From Candidatus Kuenenia stuttgartensis (lineage in GTDB: Bacteria > Planctomycetota > Planctomycetia > Isosphaerales > Isosphaeraceae), in the NCBI GenBank assembly GCA_945865635.1, contig CAMBEP010000008.1:1-64000 (forward strand): DNA of 64,000 nt, written 5' to 3'. The notes beneath the pieces are model-generated. The model worked only from the letters and a program-made list of their open reading frames with translations. It searched no databases and had not been told where the DNA came from. Below are positions 1 to 8,867 of the stretch, piece after piece. The first letter of the stretch is position 1; every line of letters begins with the position of its first letter. The position numbers were made by a program, and so were the translations under genes.

Positions 1-531
1 GGCACCACAGTGGCGATCAACGTCATGTGGACAGGCCCCAAATTGAATTATCTGACCACAGAATTCATCATCACAGCCATATCCGGGGCCCCCTCAGGCG
101 AAGTCTCGTTCAGCTCGCCGGTAGCGACTCCACCGCTGGGCCAGTCGGACTACGTTTTCTCTAACGACAGCTTTGACTTGATCAACAGCCCTACAAGCAA
201 CCCGGCGTCGATCTATTTATCCACATGGACAAACGACACTTACAACTTCTCGGACTCAACCAACACCACGAATAATGTGACCCCGGCGGCGGGCACGAAT
301 ATGTGGACGATCCTGAACCTGACCATCACAGGGGCCGCCTCTGGCCAGTATCAGATCACCCTTGGCAACAGCGAATATACCGACAGCACAACCATCGGCA
401 CCGGCCCATCGCCCACAATCACAGGCGGCTTGATCACGATCAACGCCGTACCAGAACCAGGCACCTGGGCCCTGGCCGCGATCGCCACAGCGACGCTGGT
501 AACCCTCGCCCGCCGCCGCCAGAGAGCCTGA
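1..531 (+). CDS. PEP-CTERM sorting domain protein, 5'-truncated
   Basis: This is the C-terminal part of an exported protein. The reading frame is open from the first base of the window, and no signal peptide is present, so the start lies upstream and the first in-frame GTG (base 10) is not a credible start. The visible 170 or so residues are rich in Thr, Asn, Ser and Gly, as in secreted beta-rich proteins. The last 27 residues form a classic PEP-CTERM signal: VPEPGTW, a hydrophobic helix (ALAAIATATLVTLA), then the basic tail RRRQRA. In this family the signal is recognised by an exosortase and directs sorting to the cell surface or matrix. No exosortase is encoded here. The function of the exported part is unknown. 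A strong hairpin terminator follows 31 bases after the stop. Confidence 0.85.
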   Translation, partial: GTTVAINVMWTGPKLNYLTTEFIITAISGAPSGEVSFSSPVATPPLGQSDYVFSNDSFDLINSPTSNPASIYLSTWTNDTYNFSDSTNTTNNVTPAAGTNMWTILNLTITGAASGQYQITLGNSEYTDSTTIGTGPSPTITGGLITINAVPEPGTWALAAIATATLVTLARRRQRA

Positions 532-562
532 TTTTTTCAGGCCAGAATCAAAATGCAGCGCA

Positions 563-597
563 ACGCCGCAGCTTATTATTAAAATGAGCTGCGGCGT
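563..597 (+). terminator. Rho-independent terminator of the PEP-CTERM gene
   Basis: A perfect 11-bp stem (ACGCCGCAGCT / AGCTGCGGCGT) with a 13-base loop is followed by GTTTGATTT. It sits 31 bases after the PEP-CTERM stop codon, on the coding side. The trailing T-run is weak, but the stem is long and G+C-rich. Confidence 0.75.
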
Positions 598-882
598 GTT
601 TGATTTGATCTGCGAAAAAGCCGGAAGTGTCTTAATTTCTTGACGGGTTGAGAAAAACTTTCAATGTTAGGAGTGAAACCCGATTGATCCATGGGTTATT
701 TGGTTTTTGGGGATTATGTCTGACGAGAAGTTGGTGGATTCCGCTTTTGACTCGCACGTCTATCCATATTTGAGTAAGATAAAAAACATGACCTGCCCGC
801 GCTTGCGAAACGATCTGTCCAAACCGGTCGATTCCACAGGATTCAAATCACAGAAATCTCTTAGAAAAGGAGTGTTGCACAC
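598..882. other. Intergenic region upstream of the PQQ dehydrogenase gene
   Basis: Counting from the end of the PEP-CTERM gene, about 350 bases hold no convincing gene; the first part is the terminator. A short rightward frame beginning with TTG at 707 runs into the next gene and has no family resemblance. A good Shine-Dalgarno sequence (AAAAGGAG, 866-873) lies 9 bases before the ATG at 883. I could not pick out a convincing -35/-10 pair. Confidence 0.5.
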
Positions 883-3800
883 ATGCCGCTCATCAAACTT
901 TTGTTTGGCCGAAAGCCTTTTGAAATCAGTTCGATGCTGATTTTGTTTATGGTGATCCTGACGTGCCTGAGTGCGACAGCCGCAGAGCCAGTTCGCTGGA
1001 CGACTTCGCGGCTGTCAGGGAGCCCTGAACCGCCGCTGCCTTACCGGATCAAACCGGCCTATCCAAAGCTGGTGTTTGATCGTCCAGTGCTGATTGAACG
1101 CGTGCCTGGTACGAAGCTTTTGATGGTCGGCGAGGTGGCTGGTAAACTTGTGACGTTTGAAGATCGCGACAATGCGACGGAAAAAACGGTTGTTGGCGAC
1201 ATAAAAACAAAACATGCAGAGACATCAGCGCTTTATGGTTTGGCGTTTCACCCAAATTTTCGTGTGAATCGCAAGGTTTATATTTGTTATGTGGTTGGTG
1301 GAGAGCAGCCGGAAGGCACACGAATGTCGGAATTTTTGATGACCGATAGCAATCCGCCTCGCCTGCGTCTTGAGACGGAACGAAGGCTTTTGACGTGGAA
1401 AGGCGGCGGCCACAATGGGGGTGCTTTGGCATTTGGTCCGGATGGCAAGTTGTATGTGTCGACAGGCGATGCCGGCCCAGCGAGCCCGCCGGACCCAGGT
1501 CGCACCGGCCAGGATGTGACCGACCTGCTTTCAAGCATTCTGCGGATTGATATTGATCAAACGACAGCCAAGCTGCCTTACGGGGTTCCGCTGGACAACC
1601 CATTTGTGGCCTTGGCAGAGGTTCGGCCCGAGATTTGGGCGTATGGATTCCGGAATCCCTGGAAGATAACATTTGACAGCAAGTCGGGCGATCTTTGGGT
1701 CGGTGACGTGGGCTGGGAGCTTTGGGAGCTAGTGCATCGGGTGGAGCGTGGAGGCAATTACGGATGGTCTGCGATGGAAGGGCGTCAGCCGGTGATCAAG
1801 GGAGTTTCGACGGGACCAGCGCCGATTCGGCCACCGACGATTGACCACCCGCACAGCGAGGCGGCATCGATTACGGGTGGCTATGTGTATCACGGCAAGG
1901 GACTTCCGAAGCTAAATGGGCAATATGTTTATGGTGATTATCAGTCGGGTTTTGTGTGGTCAGCGAAGTGGGATGGGGTGAAGGTTTCGAGTCTGGAAAA
2001 AATAGCAGAAACGGGATTGCGGCTGGTCAGTTTTGGTCTTGACCATTCAGGCGAGCTTTTGATGGTCGAGCACGAGCGCACGAACCAGCTTTACCGGCTT
2101 GAGCCCAACCCGGTGGCAGGGTCACAGAATGCGACCGAAAAATTTCCGACGAAGCTGAGTGAAACCGGTCTTTTTACGGATTTGGCCGGATTGGTTCCAG
2201 AATCGGGTGTGGTGGCTTACGAAATCAATGCCCCGGCATGGATGGACGGATCCAAGTCAATAAACCATATGGCATTACCACCGAAGGCGAGGCTTGAAAT
2301 CGATGCGACAGGTGGTCAGTGGCGCGTGCCTGACGGTTCCGTGCTTGCCAAGACAGTGACTCTTGTTGAGACGGGTTCGGTAAAGCCTCGCAAGATGGAG
2401 ACGCAGATTTTGGTTCGTCAGGAAGGGGCTTGGTCGGCATATTCTTATTTGTGGAATGATTCGCAGACGGATGCCACTCTGGTACCTGCAGGGGGAGCAT
2501 CGGTGATGGTGGATCGGAAGGATTTGGAGCAATCTGGCGAGAGTTATCGCTGGCGATATCGGGTTTCGTCGCGTGCGGAGTGTGTTTTGTGTCATAACCC
2601 GTGGGCCGAGGCCAAGACGACGGTTTATGGGCGACAATCGGCCTCTCCCCTGGGTTTGAACAGATCGCAGTTGGACCATCCAAATCCTGAGCGTCATAGG
2701 GCTTATCAGGAGTTGGTCAAATGGGCCAGCGGCAGGGAGACGAAAGTACCGGACGCGGACCCCGCCCGCACACTTTATGCGGCGAGCCAAACGGATGCAT
2801 CGCCGGAGCGACGTGCGAGGTCCTGGCTGCATGTGAATTGTTCGCAGTGTCATGCTTTCAATGCGGGTGGAGCGGCCACGATCATTCTTGAAGCCTGGGC
2901 CAAAACCGAACAGATGAACCTGATGAACATCAAGCCACAGCAGGGCGATCTTGGGCTGGGTGCAAGTGCATTTCTGGTTGCACCCGGTAAGCCTGAGGAG
3001 TCGATCCTGTTTGCGCGGATTGCGAAGCAGGGGCCTGGTCATATGCCTCGCCTGGGGAGCCGGGAGGTGGATCCCAAAGGGGCAGCTCTGATTGCGGGCT
3101 GGATTGAGGCACAAGGGCAGGTGTATCAGGCGAAAGCCGGGCAACCTGTGGTGGCACAGGGTGGTTCGTCGGATGCGATTCGGAATCATCTTAAAGCCAT
3201 TGGGGGACGGGCGAAAATCGGAGAGGAATTGATTCAGCCGCATGTGCAGGAGCTAGTGAAAACGCCTGTAGGGGCGTTGGGTTTGTCGCGACTGGAGCTT
3301 GAAGGGCTTTCTGAAACCACACGTGGCCAGATCACCAAAGCGGCGAAAAATCTGAAGGTGCCGGAGGTACGGGAATATCTCGAACGATTTCTGGCCCGTT
3401 CCGATCGGTTGGAGCGGTTGGGGGATGGATTTTCAGTGGATGAAGTGCTGAGTCTCAAGGGCGACCGCGGGCGAGGCGAGACGCTTTTGTTTGCCCAGAC
3501 AGGCCCGAATTGTGGGAGCTGCCATGCGGTGAATGGTCGTGGTGGCAAGGTGGGGCCAGGTTTGGACGGGATCGGGGCGAAGTATGACAAGGCCAACTTG
3601 ATGCGTCACTTGGTAGAGCCATCGTGGGCGATTGATCCGAAGTGGCTGACAGTGACGGTGGAATGCCACGATGGCCGGGTCATTTCTGGGTTGAAAGAAA
3701 CCATGAACGATGGGATAGTCAAGATCAGGGATGGCAAGGGTGAGACGGTTCTCAAGCCTTCAGAGATCGAGAGGGTCAGCACAGGCCCCGTTTCGCTCAT

Positions 3801-3900
3801 GCCAGTGGGGCTTTTGCGAGATCTCACAGCGGAACAGGCGGCGGATTTGCTGGCCTATCTGGCAAGCTTGCGAGATCCGGAATCCAAGTCGACGAAGTGA
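883..3900 (+). CDS. PQQ-type sugar dehydrogenase fused to multihaem cytochrome c domains
   Basis: This is a predicted periplasmic oxidoreductase of 1005 residues. A signal peptide (about residues 1-34, hydrophobic core SSMLILFMVILTCLSATAA) is followed by a glucose/sorbosone dehydrogenase beta-propeller (about 50-410), with GGGHNGGALAFGPDG, AYGFRNPWKI and GGNYGW as typical family stretches. The remainder carries three haem c motifs: CVLCH (567-571), CSQCH (653-657) and CGSCH (877-881). The last lies in a GxxGPxLxGIG-type domain of the kind common in planctomycete and verrucomicrobial haem-binding proteins. Family knowledge suggests sugar or aldehyde oxidation with PQQ, and electrons passed along the attached haems. 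The substrate is unknown. AAAAGGAG nine bases upstream supports the ATG. The stop overlaps the next reading frame, suggesting cotranscription with the glycosyltransferase-like gene. Confidence 0.88.
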   Translation: MPLIKLLFGRKPFEISSMLILFMVILTCLSATAAEPVRWTTSRLSGSPEPPLPYRIKPAYPKLVFDRPVLIERVPGTKLLMVGEVAGKLVTFEDRDNATEKTVVGDIKTKHAETSALYGLAFHPNFRVNRKVYICYVVGGEQPEGTRMSEFLMTDSNPPRLRLETERRLLTWKGGGHNGGALAFGPDGKLYVSTGDAGPASPPDPGRTGQDVTDLLSSILRIDIDQTTAKLPYGVPLDNPFVALAEVRPEIWAYGFRNPWKITFDSKSGDLWVGDVGWELWELVHRVERGGNYGWSAMEGRQPVIKGVSTGPAPIRPPTIDHPHSEAASITGGYVYHGKGLPKLNGQYVYGDYQSGFVWSAKWDGVKVSSLEKIAETGLRLVSFGLDHSGELLMVEHERTNQLYRLEPNPVAGSQNATEKFPTKLSETGLFTDLAGLVPESGVVAYEINAPAWMDGSKSINHMALPPKARLEIDATGGQWRVPDGSVLAKTVTLVETGSVKPRKMETQILVRQEGAWSAYSYLWNDSQTDATLVPAGGASVMVDRKDLEQSGESYRWRYRVSSRAECVLCHNPWAEAKTTVYGRQSASPLGLNRSQLDHPNPERHRAYQELVKWASGRETKVPDADPARTLYAASQTDASPERRARSWLHVNCSQCHAFNAGGAATIILEAWAKTEQMNLMNIKPQQGDLGLGASAFLVAPGKPEESILFARIAKQGPGHMPRLGSREVDPKGAALIAGWIEAQGQVYQAKAGQPVVAQGGSSDAIRNHLKAIGGRAKIGEELIQPHVQELVKTPVGALGLSRLELEGLSETTRGQITKAAKNLKVPEVREYLERFLARSDRLERLGDGFSVDEVLSLKGDRGRGETLLFAQTGPNCGSCHAVNGRGGKVGPGLDGIGAKYDKANLMRHLVEPSWAIDPKWLTVTVECHDGRVISGLKETMNDGIVKIRDGKGETVLKPSEIERVSTGPVSLMPVGLLRDLTAEQAADLLAYLASLRDPESKSTK

Positions 3901-3917
3901 GAGGCGAGGAGATATTT

Positions 3918-5060
3918 TTGATCGGAGCAAAGCAGGTCCACATTGCAGCTTATGTCACGAATCATGGGTTTGGCCATATCAATCGGCTGATGGCGGTTCT
4001 GAACCAGATTGCCCCTGAGGTTCGAGTCACGGTTCGGGCCGACCGAGAGATTTGGCCTGCGATTGAGGAGCGGCTTGGCAGGGCAGTGGAATTTGGGTAT
4101 TTCCCGTCTGATCTGGGCACAGTGAGCCCGCCTGGCCAGAACAGCCAGACGGATTGTCCCGCCACATTTGATCGTCTTGAGAAGCGTTATCGTGAGATTC
4201 AATCGGCTTGCCGCGATGAAGTTGACTGGTTGCTAAGAGCATCTGCAACAACCGTTTATGCCGATTCATCGCTCGTCCCGCTGCGACTGGCAAAGGAAGC
4301 GGGCCTGAATGGATACCTTGGCGCGAATTTCACTTGGGATGAAATCTATTCAGATTTGCTGGCAACGGCTCCCGAAGGGCTTTTTAGTGCTGCACAAATG
4401 TTGCAATATCAATCTATTGTAGATGATATGAAAAGTGCCAGCGCGCAGGCCACGCTTTTGAGATTTTGGCCCCACACGCAGATGGCAGGGGTCGGTCAGC
4501 ACGGATTGGTGGATATTGGGCTGGTCATCAACCATGGGCGTGATATTCGGGCCGAGTTGATTGCCAGCCTTGGTCTCGACCCTGATGTAAAGCTGGTCTA
4601 TTTTTATGTGGGTCGTTATGGAGTGGAGGAATTGCCTTGGGAGAAGCTCAATGAATATTCCCCAGATCTGGTTTTCCTAGGCCTTCATCCGCCTGGGAAA
4701 CCTCTCCCGGGCCGATTTTTCAGCATTGATCCGAACCAATATAGCGGTGCGGATTTGCTACGGTCGTGCGATGCCGCGATTGTCAAAGCGGGCTATGGGG
4801 CCGTGGCTGAAGCCATGGCTGTGGGCACACCTGTGATTTATCCGCCGAGGGAGGGTTTTGTCGAGTTTCCGGCGATTGATGATGCTTTGAGAAGCTGGGC
4901 AGGGGGGCGGCCCGTGAGCGACAACGATTTCCGCAATCTTAATATTCACAAAGTCCTGGAAGAATCCATAAGTTTCAGGGCCGATCCACCAAGTGTGCCA
5001 CTTGACGGCGCACGGAAGGTCGCAAGAATTCTAGTGCATGGCATAGACGCCCTGATTTAA
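3918..5060 (+). CDS. Glycosyltransferase resembling the L-arabinokinase N-terminal domain
   Basis: A roughly 380-residue GT-B-like protein. The N-terminus VHIAAYVTNHGFGHINR matches the YYVTGHGFGH start of the glycosyltransferase-like half of plant L-arabinokinases and related bacterial proteins. The C-terminal stretch around DAAIVKAGYGAVAEAMAVGTPVIY is the usual nucleotide-sugar-binding loop, and a conserved NFTWDEIY lies near residue 140. No GHMP kinase half follows, so this is the stand-alone form. Substrate and product are unknown. The frame can be read from a GTG at 3897 that overlaps the previous stop. I prefer the TTG at 3918 because GAGGCGAGGAG ends 6 bases before it and because the recognisable domain starts only a few residues later. 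Translation is probably coupled to the dehydrogenase gene. Confidence 0.78.
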   Translation: MIGAKQVHIAAYVTNHGFGHINRLMAVLNQIAPEVRVTVRADREIWPAIEERLGRAVEFGYFPSDLGTVSPPGQNSQTDCPATFDRLEKRYREIQSACRDEVDWLLRASATTVYADSSLVPLRLAKEAGLNGYLGANFTWDEIYSDLLATAPEGLFSAAQMLQYQSIVDDMKSASAQATLLRFWPHTQMAGVGQHGLVDIGLVINHGRDIRAELIASLGLDPDVKLVYFYVGRYGVEELPWEKLNEYSPDLVFLGLHPPGKPLPGRFFSIDPNQYSGADLLRSCDAAIVKAGYGAVAEAMAVGTPVIYPPREGFVEFPAIDDALRSWAGGRPVSDNDFRNLNIHKVLEESISFRADPPSVPLDGARKVARILVHGIDALI

Positions 5061-5185
5061 GCGATGATGGAATTGGAAAAGATTGTGTAGAAGACCTCTC
5101 TTTCCAAAAAATGTCAGGTGTGGTCAGATGAATTCTCAGTAGGCCTGAACGGATCTCTTGGCATGAAAGTCGAGCCTGAAATCAC

Positions 5186-6196
5186 ATGAAAATTCTGATC
5201 CATCCTGCTGTGGAAGCTGATCGGCTGAGCGCTTTGCTGGAAACCGCCAATGGCCGGGCTGAGCTGGTCAATTGCGAGACCACGGCTGATGTTCTCAGGA
5301 CGATTGTGGATGCAGACGGATTTCTCGGCAAGATCACGCCCGAGATGCTTGCCAGAGCCGAAAAACTGAGGTGGATTCAGACCTTTACGGTGAGCCTGGA
5401 ACACTACATCTTTCCTGATCTGATTGAGCATCCGTGCACTTTGACCAACATGCGGGGCTTGTTTGGCGATGTGATTGCAGACCAGGTCATGGGCTATGTG
5501 ATTTGCTTTGCCCGGAATTTGCATCTTTATATTCGGCAGCAGATTGAGCATCGCTATGAACCGGCCGGGGGCGAATCGGCCCGCGTCAATAATGCCTATG
5601 GGCCGGGCGTGGTAAACAACATGGACAGAGCCACGATCTTTCTGCCCGAGACCTCCATGCTTGTGGTCGGCATGGGTGCGATTGGCTCTGAGATTGCCCG
5701 GAGAGCACTGGCGTTTGGGATCAAGGTCAGAGGCGTGGATGAGCATCCCGAGCATGTGCAAGCGTCGGCCGGGGTCGAGTCGGTCGTGGGTACCGATCAA
5801 TTGAAAGCAGAGCTGGCTTTGGCAGATTGGGTCGTCATTGCGGCACCTCATACGCCATTGACGGAAGGGTGGTTTAATGCGGACATGATTCAAGCGATGA
5901 AGCCCGCCGGATATTTGATGAATATTGGTCGAGGGGCGATTGTGGTGCTGTCAGATCTTGTGCAAGCCCTACAGTCGGGTCAGATTGCCGGGGCCGCTCT
6001 GGATGTATTTGATCAGGAGCCACTTCCGGTCGATCATCCTTTGTGGGACATGACCAATTGTATCATCACGCCACACACAGCCGGGTATTCGACAGCGATT
6101 GCCGGGCGTCACTTGCAGACCATGCAAGAGAATCTCAGTCGTTTTCTGAGTGATGAGCCGCTTAGGAATGTGGTCGATAAACGGAGATGGTATTGA
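5186..6196 (+). CDS. D-isomer-specific 2-hydroxyacid dehydrogenase
   Basis: A 336-residue cytosolic NAD(P)-dependent dehydrogenase of the D-2-hydroxyacid family, which interconverts 2-oxoacids and D-2-hydroxyacids. The dinucleotide-binding loop is GMGAIG (162-167). The catalytic triad is visible as R249 (NIGRGAI), E278 (FDQEPLP) and H297 (ITPHTAG). The length is normal for the family. The N-terminal domain (about 1-110 plus the C-terminal tail) is divergent, so I cannot say whether glyoxylate, hydroxypyruvate, phosphoglycerate or another acid is the substrate. The ATG is the first in frame, with no strong Shine-Dalgarno sequence. It stands 125 bases downstream of the glycosyltransferase gene and may have its own promoter. 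Confidence 0.88.
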   Translation: MKILIHPAVEADRLSALLETANGRAELVNCETTADVLRTIVDADGFLGKITPEMLARAEKLRWIQTFTVSLEHYIFPDLIEHPCTLTNMRGLFGDVIADQVMGYVICFARNLHLYIRQQIEHRYEPAGGESARVNNAYGPGVVNNMDRATIFLPETSMLVVGMGAIGSEIARRALAFGIKVRGVDEHPEHVQASAGVESVVGTDQLKAELALADWVVIAAPHTPLTEGWFNADMIQAMKPAGYLMNIGRGAIVVLSDLVQALQSGQIAGAALDVFDQEPLPVDHPLWDMTNCIITPHTAGYSTAIAGRHLQTMQENLSRFLSDEPLRNVVDKRRWY

Positions 6197-6319
6197 TCAA
6201 GGTGGCCTGGCGTGGGCAGGGCGGCATTTCTGTGGGCTTCGAGTGTGGCAAGAGGCATTTTCGCGATGACATGGTTTTCGACACCACTGAGATCGATGGA
6301 GACACTTGCAGAAGGCGGG

Positions 6320-7183
6320 ATGAACTCTCAGCCGGATCGTACGTTGGCTCCACGATTGATGGTGATTCTGGGTCGGGAACCTGGAAAAACATATTCGATC
6401 CCATTGGGCGAGAGCCGTTTGGGGCGAGATTTGGAATGTTCCATCAAGCTTCCGGATGCATCGGTTTCGCGCTATCATGCGCGGATCATTCGAAACGAGG
6501 ATGGAGAAGTGATTGTTGTCGATGGCTCATCCACCAATGGTACGCATGTGAATGACCGGAAGGTGGTGAAATCGCAACTGTCAAATGGCGATATTTTACG
6601 TCTAGGGAATGTGTTAATGAAATATTATGAGCCTGGAACCATTGAAGGGGAGGTGTTCCAGCGGGTGTTTCATATGGCGCTGAACGATTCGTTGACAGAA
6701 ACATTGACTAAGGCAGCGATTACGCATCATGTCGAGACGATCATCCAGAGTGATCCTGGCCAATTCTCGGTGATTCTGGTGGATATAGATCACTTTAAGC
6801 AGGTCAATGATACGTATGGTCATATTGCAGGTGATTATGTGCTTAGAAAAGTGGCTTCGGTACTAAAGAATACGATGCTGGAGTCGGGATCGTTGATTGG
6901 ACGATTCGGTGGCGAAGAATTTTTAGTGATCCTGCCAGATACGCCATTCGAGCAAGCCATTCAGATTGCCGAACAGGCGCGATTGGCAATGCAATCGGAA
7001 GAGTTTGTATGGAAAGAGAAAACGATTGGGATTACGGCAAGTTTTGGTGTGACGGATTGGCACATGGAGGATTTATCCAAAAGCGAGCCGGCGCAATCGA
7101 TTTTGGAACGTGCCGATGAAGCACTTTACCAAGCCAAGAATGAAGGTCGGAACCGGGTTTGTTCGAAGACCATTCGATCTTGA
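6320..7183 (+). CDS. FHA-GGDEF diguanylate cyclase
   Basis: A 287-residue cytosolic signalling protein. An FHA domain (about residues 14-95) binds phosphothreonine partners; it shows RLGRD, SVSRYHARI and SSTNGTHVN. A GGDEF domain (about 125-285) makes cyclic di-GMP from two GTP. Its active-site loop is GGEEF (197-201), which is compatible with activity, and VDIDHFKQVNDTYGH and ADEALYQAKNEGRN are standard. The allosteric RxxD site five residues before the loop is absent (ESGS there), so product inhibition is probably missing. The frame extends upstream to a GTG at 6212, but GAAGGCGGG immediately before the ATG at 6320 marks that as the start. It leads a run of co-directional genes including FliF- and FliG-like proteins, so it may supply their c-di-GMP or phospho-dependent control. 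Confidence 0.9.
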   Translation: MNSQPDRTLAPRLMVILGREPGKTYSIPLGESRLGRDLECSIKLPDASVSRYHARIIRNEDGEVIVVDGSSTNGTHVNDRKVVKSQLSNGDILRLGNVLMKYYEPGTIEGEVFQRVFHMALNDSLTETLTKAAITHHVETIIQSDPGQFSVILVDIDHFKQVNDTYGHIAGDYVLRKVASVLKNTMLESGSLIGRFGGEEFLVILPDTPFEQAIQIAEQARLAMQSEEFVWKEKTIGITASFGVTDWHMEDLSKSEPAQSILERADEALYQAKNEGRNRVCSKTIRS

Positions 7184-7305
7184 TGGGTTTGGGATCTGAT
7201 ATTGACCAATTTGTGAAATTATCAGATAGATAATGTCTGATCGGCCATTCACCAAAATGGTTTTTAGGGCACCGGTTGCATCTTGAGTCATGGAAGACCC
7301 TCCTA

Positions 7306-8847
7306 ATGAACAACATCACTGAGAAGCCTGAATTCAGTGGAGCAAATCAGAGCCCCGACGACCTGCCGGCTCTGACAGCAAGCCCATTGCGTAAATGGAT
7401 TGCGAAATCGGGTTTGTGGGCTTTACTGGTGGTGGTTTCGTTGATTTTTGCAGGCGGTTGGGTCTGGACGTTGAAAACTCAAAAAGCCGATTCCTGGTCG
7501 GTTGTTTTCGAGGGCAGATCATTTGACAAGTCAAGCCATCGGCAAGCTGTTCTTCAATTGACCCAGCTTGGGATTCGTCAAAAAGCTGGGGCCAGCGGCG
7601 AGATTCTGGTTGCACCCTCGGATTTGAATATCGCACAGGCAGGACTTGAAAAAGCTGGCCTGAAGCCTTTGACATTTGAAGAGCTCCGTTCTGTGAGCGA
7701 TGGCCCGCTGGCCATATTGGAATCGCCAGCCCAGCGCGATGAGCGGCACCGGGTGGCCAAAGAGCGGGAACTTGCGTGGTTCATTCGTCGATTCGAGAAT
7801 GTGGCTCAGGCCCATGTCACAATCGAATCCATTTCAGGCAGCCATCGCTGGATTGGCACTGGCGAGAAGCCTCGTCAGCGTGTTCGCGTTTTTATCGAAC
7901 CTGCCCAGGCCGACCTGCGATTGACGGACGAAACCGTATTGAAAATTGAAAAACTGGTTCTTGCCAGCCTGCCCACAACCGGCACTGGTCAAATTACAAT
8001 TCATGATCCAGAAACGATTTATGTAATGGCAGGCAGTGCGGCGAGCCGGATGGATGCATCGAATATGGTGCATAATCCGGAAATCGCGGATCGCGAGCGG
8101 GCTTTGGCTGATCAAATTCGCCAAAAAGTGGCTGGGTTGAGTCAATCGACAATTCGGGTCAGCCTGCGGGAATTCGATGAAGGACCTTCTGTGGCAGCGG
8201 CCCCTGAATTGAAACCTGCCAAGGCAATCCGCACAAAACTGGTCTTGAATCAGCCAATTGAAATTGAAATGGAGCCAGCCCCTCTAGCAAATAAAAAACC
8301 GGCACCGGCAAAAATTTCTAAAGCTCGGGTGCAGGTTCTGACAACTTTGAAAACGGAAGATGCGGAATTGGAAGAGATGCATATCAAGGCCCGCGAACAA
8401 ATTGTGGCCCTGATCGCGCCGGCGGTACTGGATCAGTTGGATTGGCAGACGCTTGTGGCCCCATCGCCCAAGCCCGAACTGGCATTAGAGGCCGCTCCAG
8501 TCGCTGTAGAACAACCAGAAAAGCCGCCTGAAACAAAGCCCAGTTTGCCGATCAAGCCCTTGAATGAGAATGCGAAACCTGCTCCGACATCGTGGATCAT
8601 GGGCGGTGTTGCGATTGCATTGGTCTTGGGTGGCGCATCGTTGTTGCTCGCAATGCGCAATCATGACCAGAATATGGATCGAAGTCAGGTGCAATCCGAC
8701 CAAGCCCAGAAGTGGGGACGTGATCTGGCCGCGGCTGTAAGACCGCCTGATCCTCATCTACCGATGGATGAGGCTGGGCGAGCCGCCAAGGTATTGAGCA
8801 GTTGGATATCCTCAGAGAATGACGAAGATTTTCGAGAATCGGCCTGA
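7306..8847 (+). CDS. FliF-like (YscJ/FliF family) membrane ring protein
   Basis: This 513-residue protein resembles the flagellar M-ring protein FliF at low identity. It has a first membrane helix (about 37-58), then a YscJ/FliF-type domain with the pattern LTQLGIRQKAGASGEILVAP and GLEKAGLKPLTFEEL, then ERELAWFIRRFENVAQAHVTIE, which matches the second ring-building motif. A Pro/Ala/Lys-rich linker precedes a second membrane helix (about 428-450). The cytoplasmic tail ends in AAKVLSSWISSENDE, which fits the AxVLxxWL segment that FliF uses to hold FliG. The next gene, 20 bases away, is FliG-like, which strengthens the assignment. The predicted place is the inner membrane as an oligomeric ring. 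No other flagellar or type III secretion gene is in the window, so the true role is unknown. ATG chosen at 7306 (GGAAG upstream). Confidence 0.7.
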   Translation: MNNITEKPEFSGANQSPDDLPALTASPLRKWIAKSGLWALLVVVSLIFAGGWVWTLKTQKADSWSVVFEGRSFDKSSHRQAVLQLTQLGIRQKAGASGEILVAPSDLNIAQAGLEKAGLKPLTFEELRSVSDGPLAILESPAQRDERHRVAKERELAWFIRRFENVAQAHVTIESISGSHRWIGTGEKPRQRVRVFIEPAQADLRLTDETVLKIEKLVLASLPTTGTGQITIHDPETIYVMAGSAASRMDASNMVHNPEIADRERALADQIRQKVAGLSQSTIRVSLREFDEGPSVAAAPELKPAKAIRTKLVLNQPIEIEMEPAPLANKKPAPAKISKARVQVLTTLKTEDAELEEMHIKAREQIVALIAPAVLDQLDWQTLVAPSPKPELALEAAPVAVEQPEKPPETKPSLPIKPLNENAKPAPTSWIMGGVAIALVLGGASLLLAMRNHDQNMDRSQVQSDQAQKWGRDLAAAVRPPDPHLPMDEAGRAAKVLSSWISSENDEDFRESA

Positions 8848-8867
8848 CGTTTCGAGGGCATGAGCTA

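Noticed and set aside
707-940. 77-codon rightward frame before the PQQ dehydrogenase gene
   Set aside because: TTG start without ribosome site, overlaps the signal peptide of the real gene in another frame, no family resemblance.
2275-3243. 322-codon leftward frame inside the PQQ dehydrogenase gene
   Set aside because: Antisense shadow: Arg/Pro/His/Leu-biased composition, no domain, fully inside a well-supported gene.
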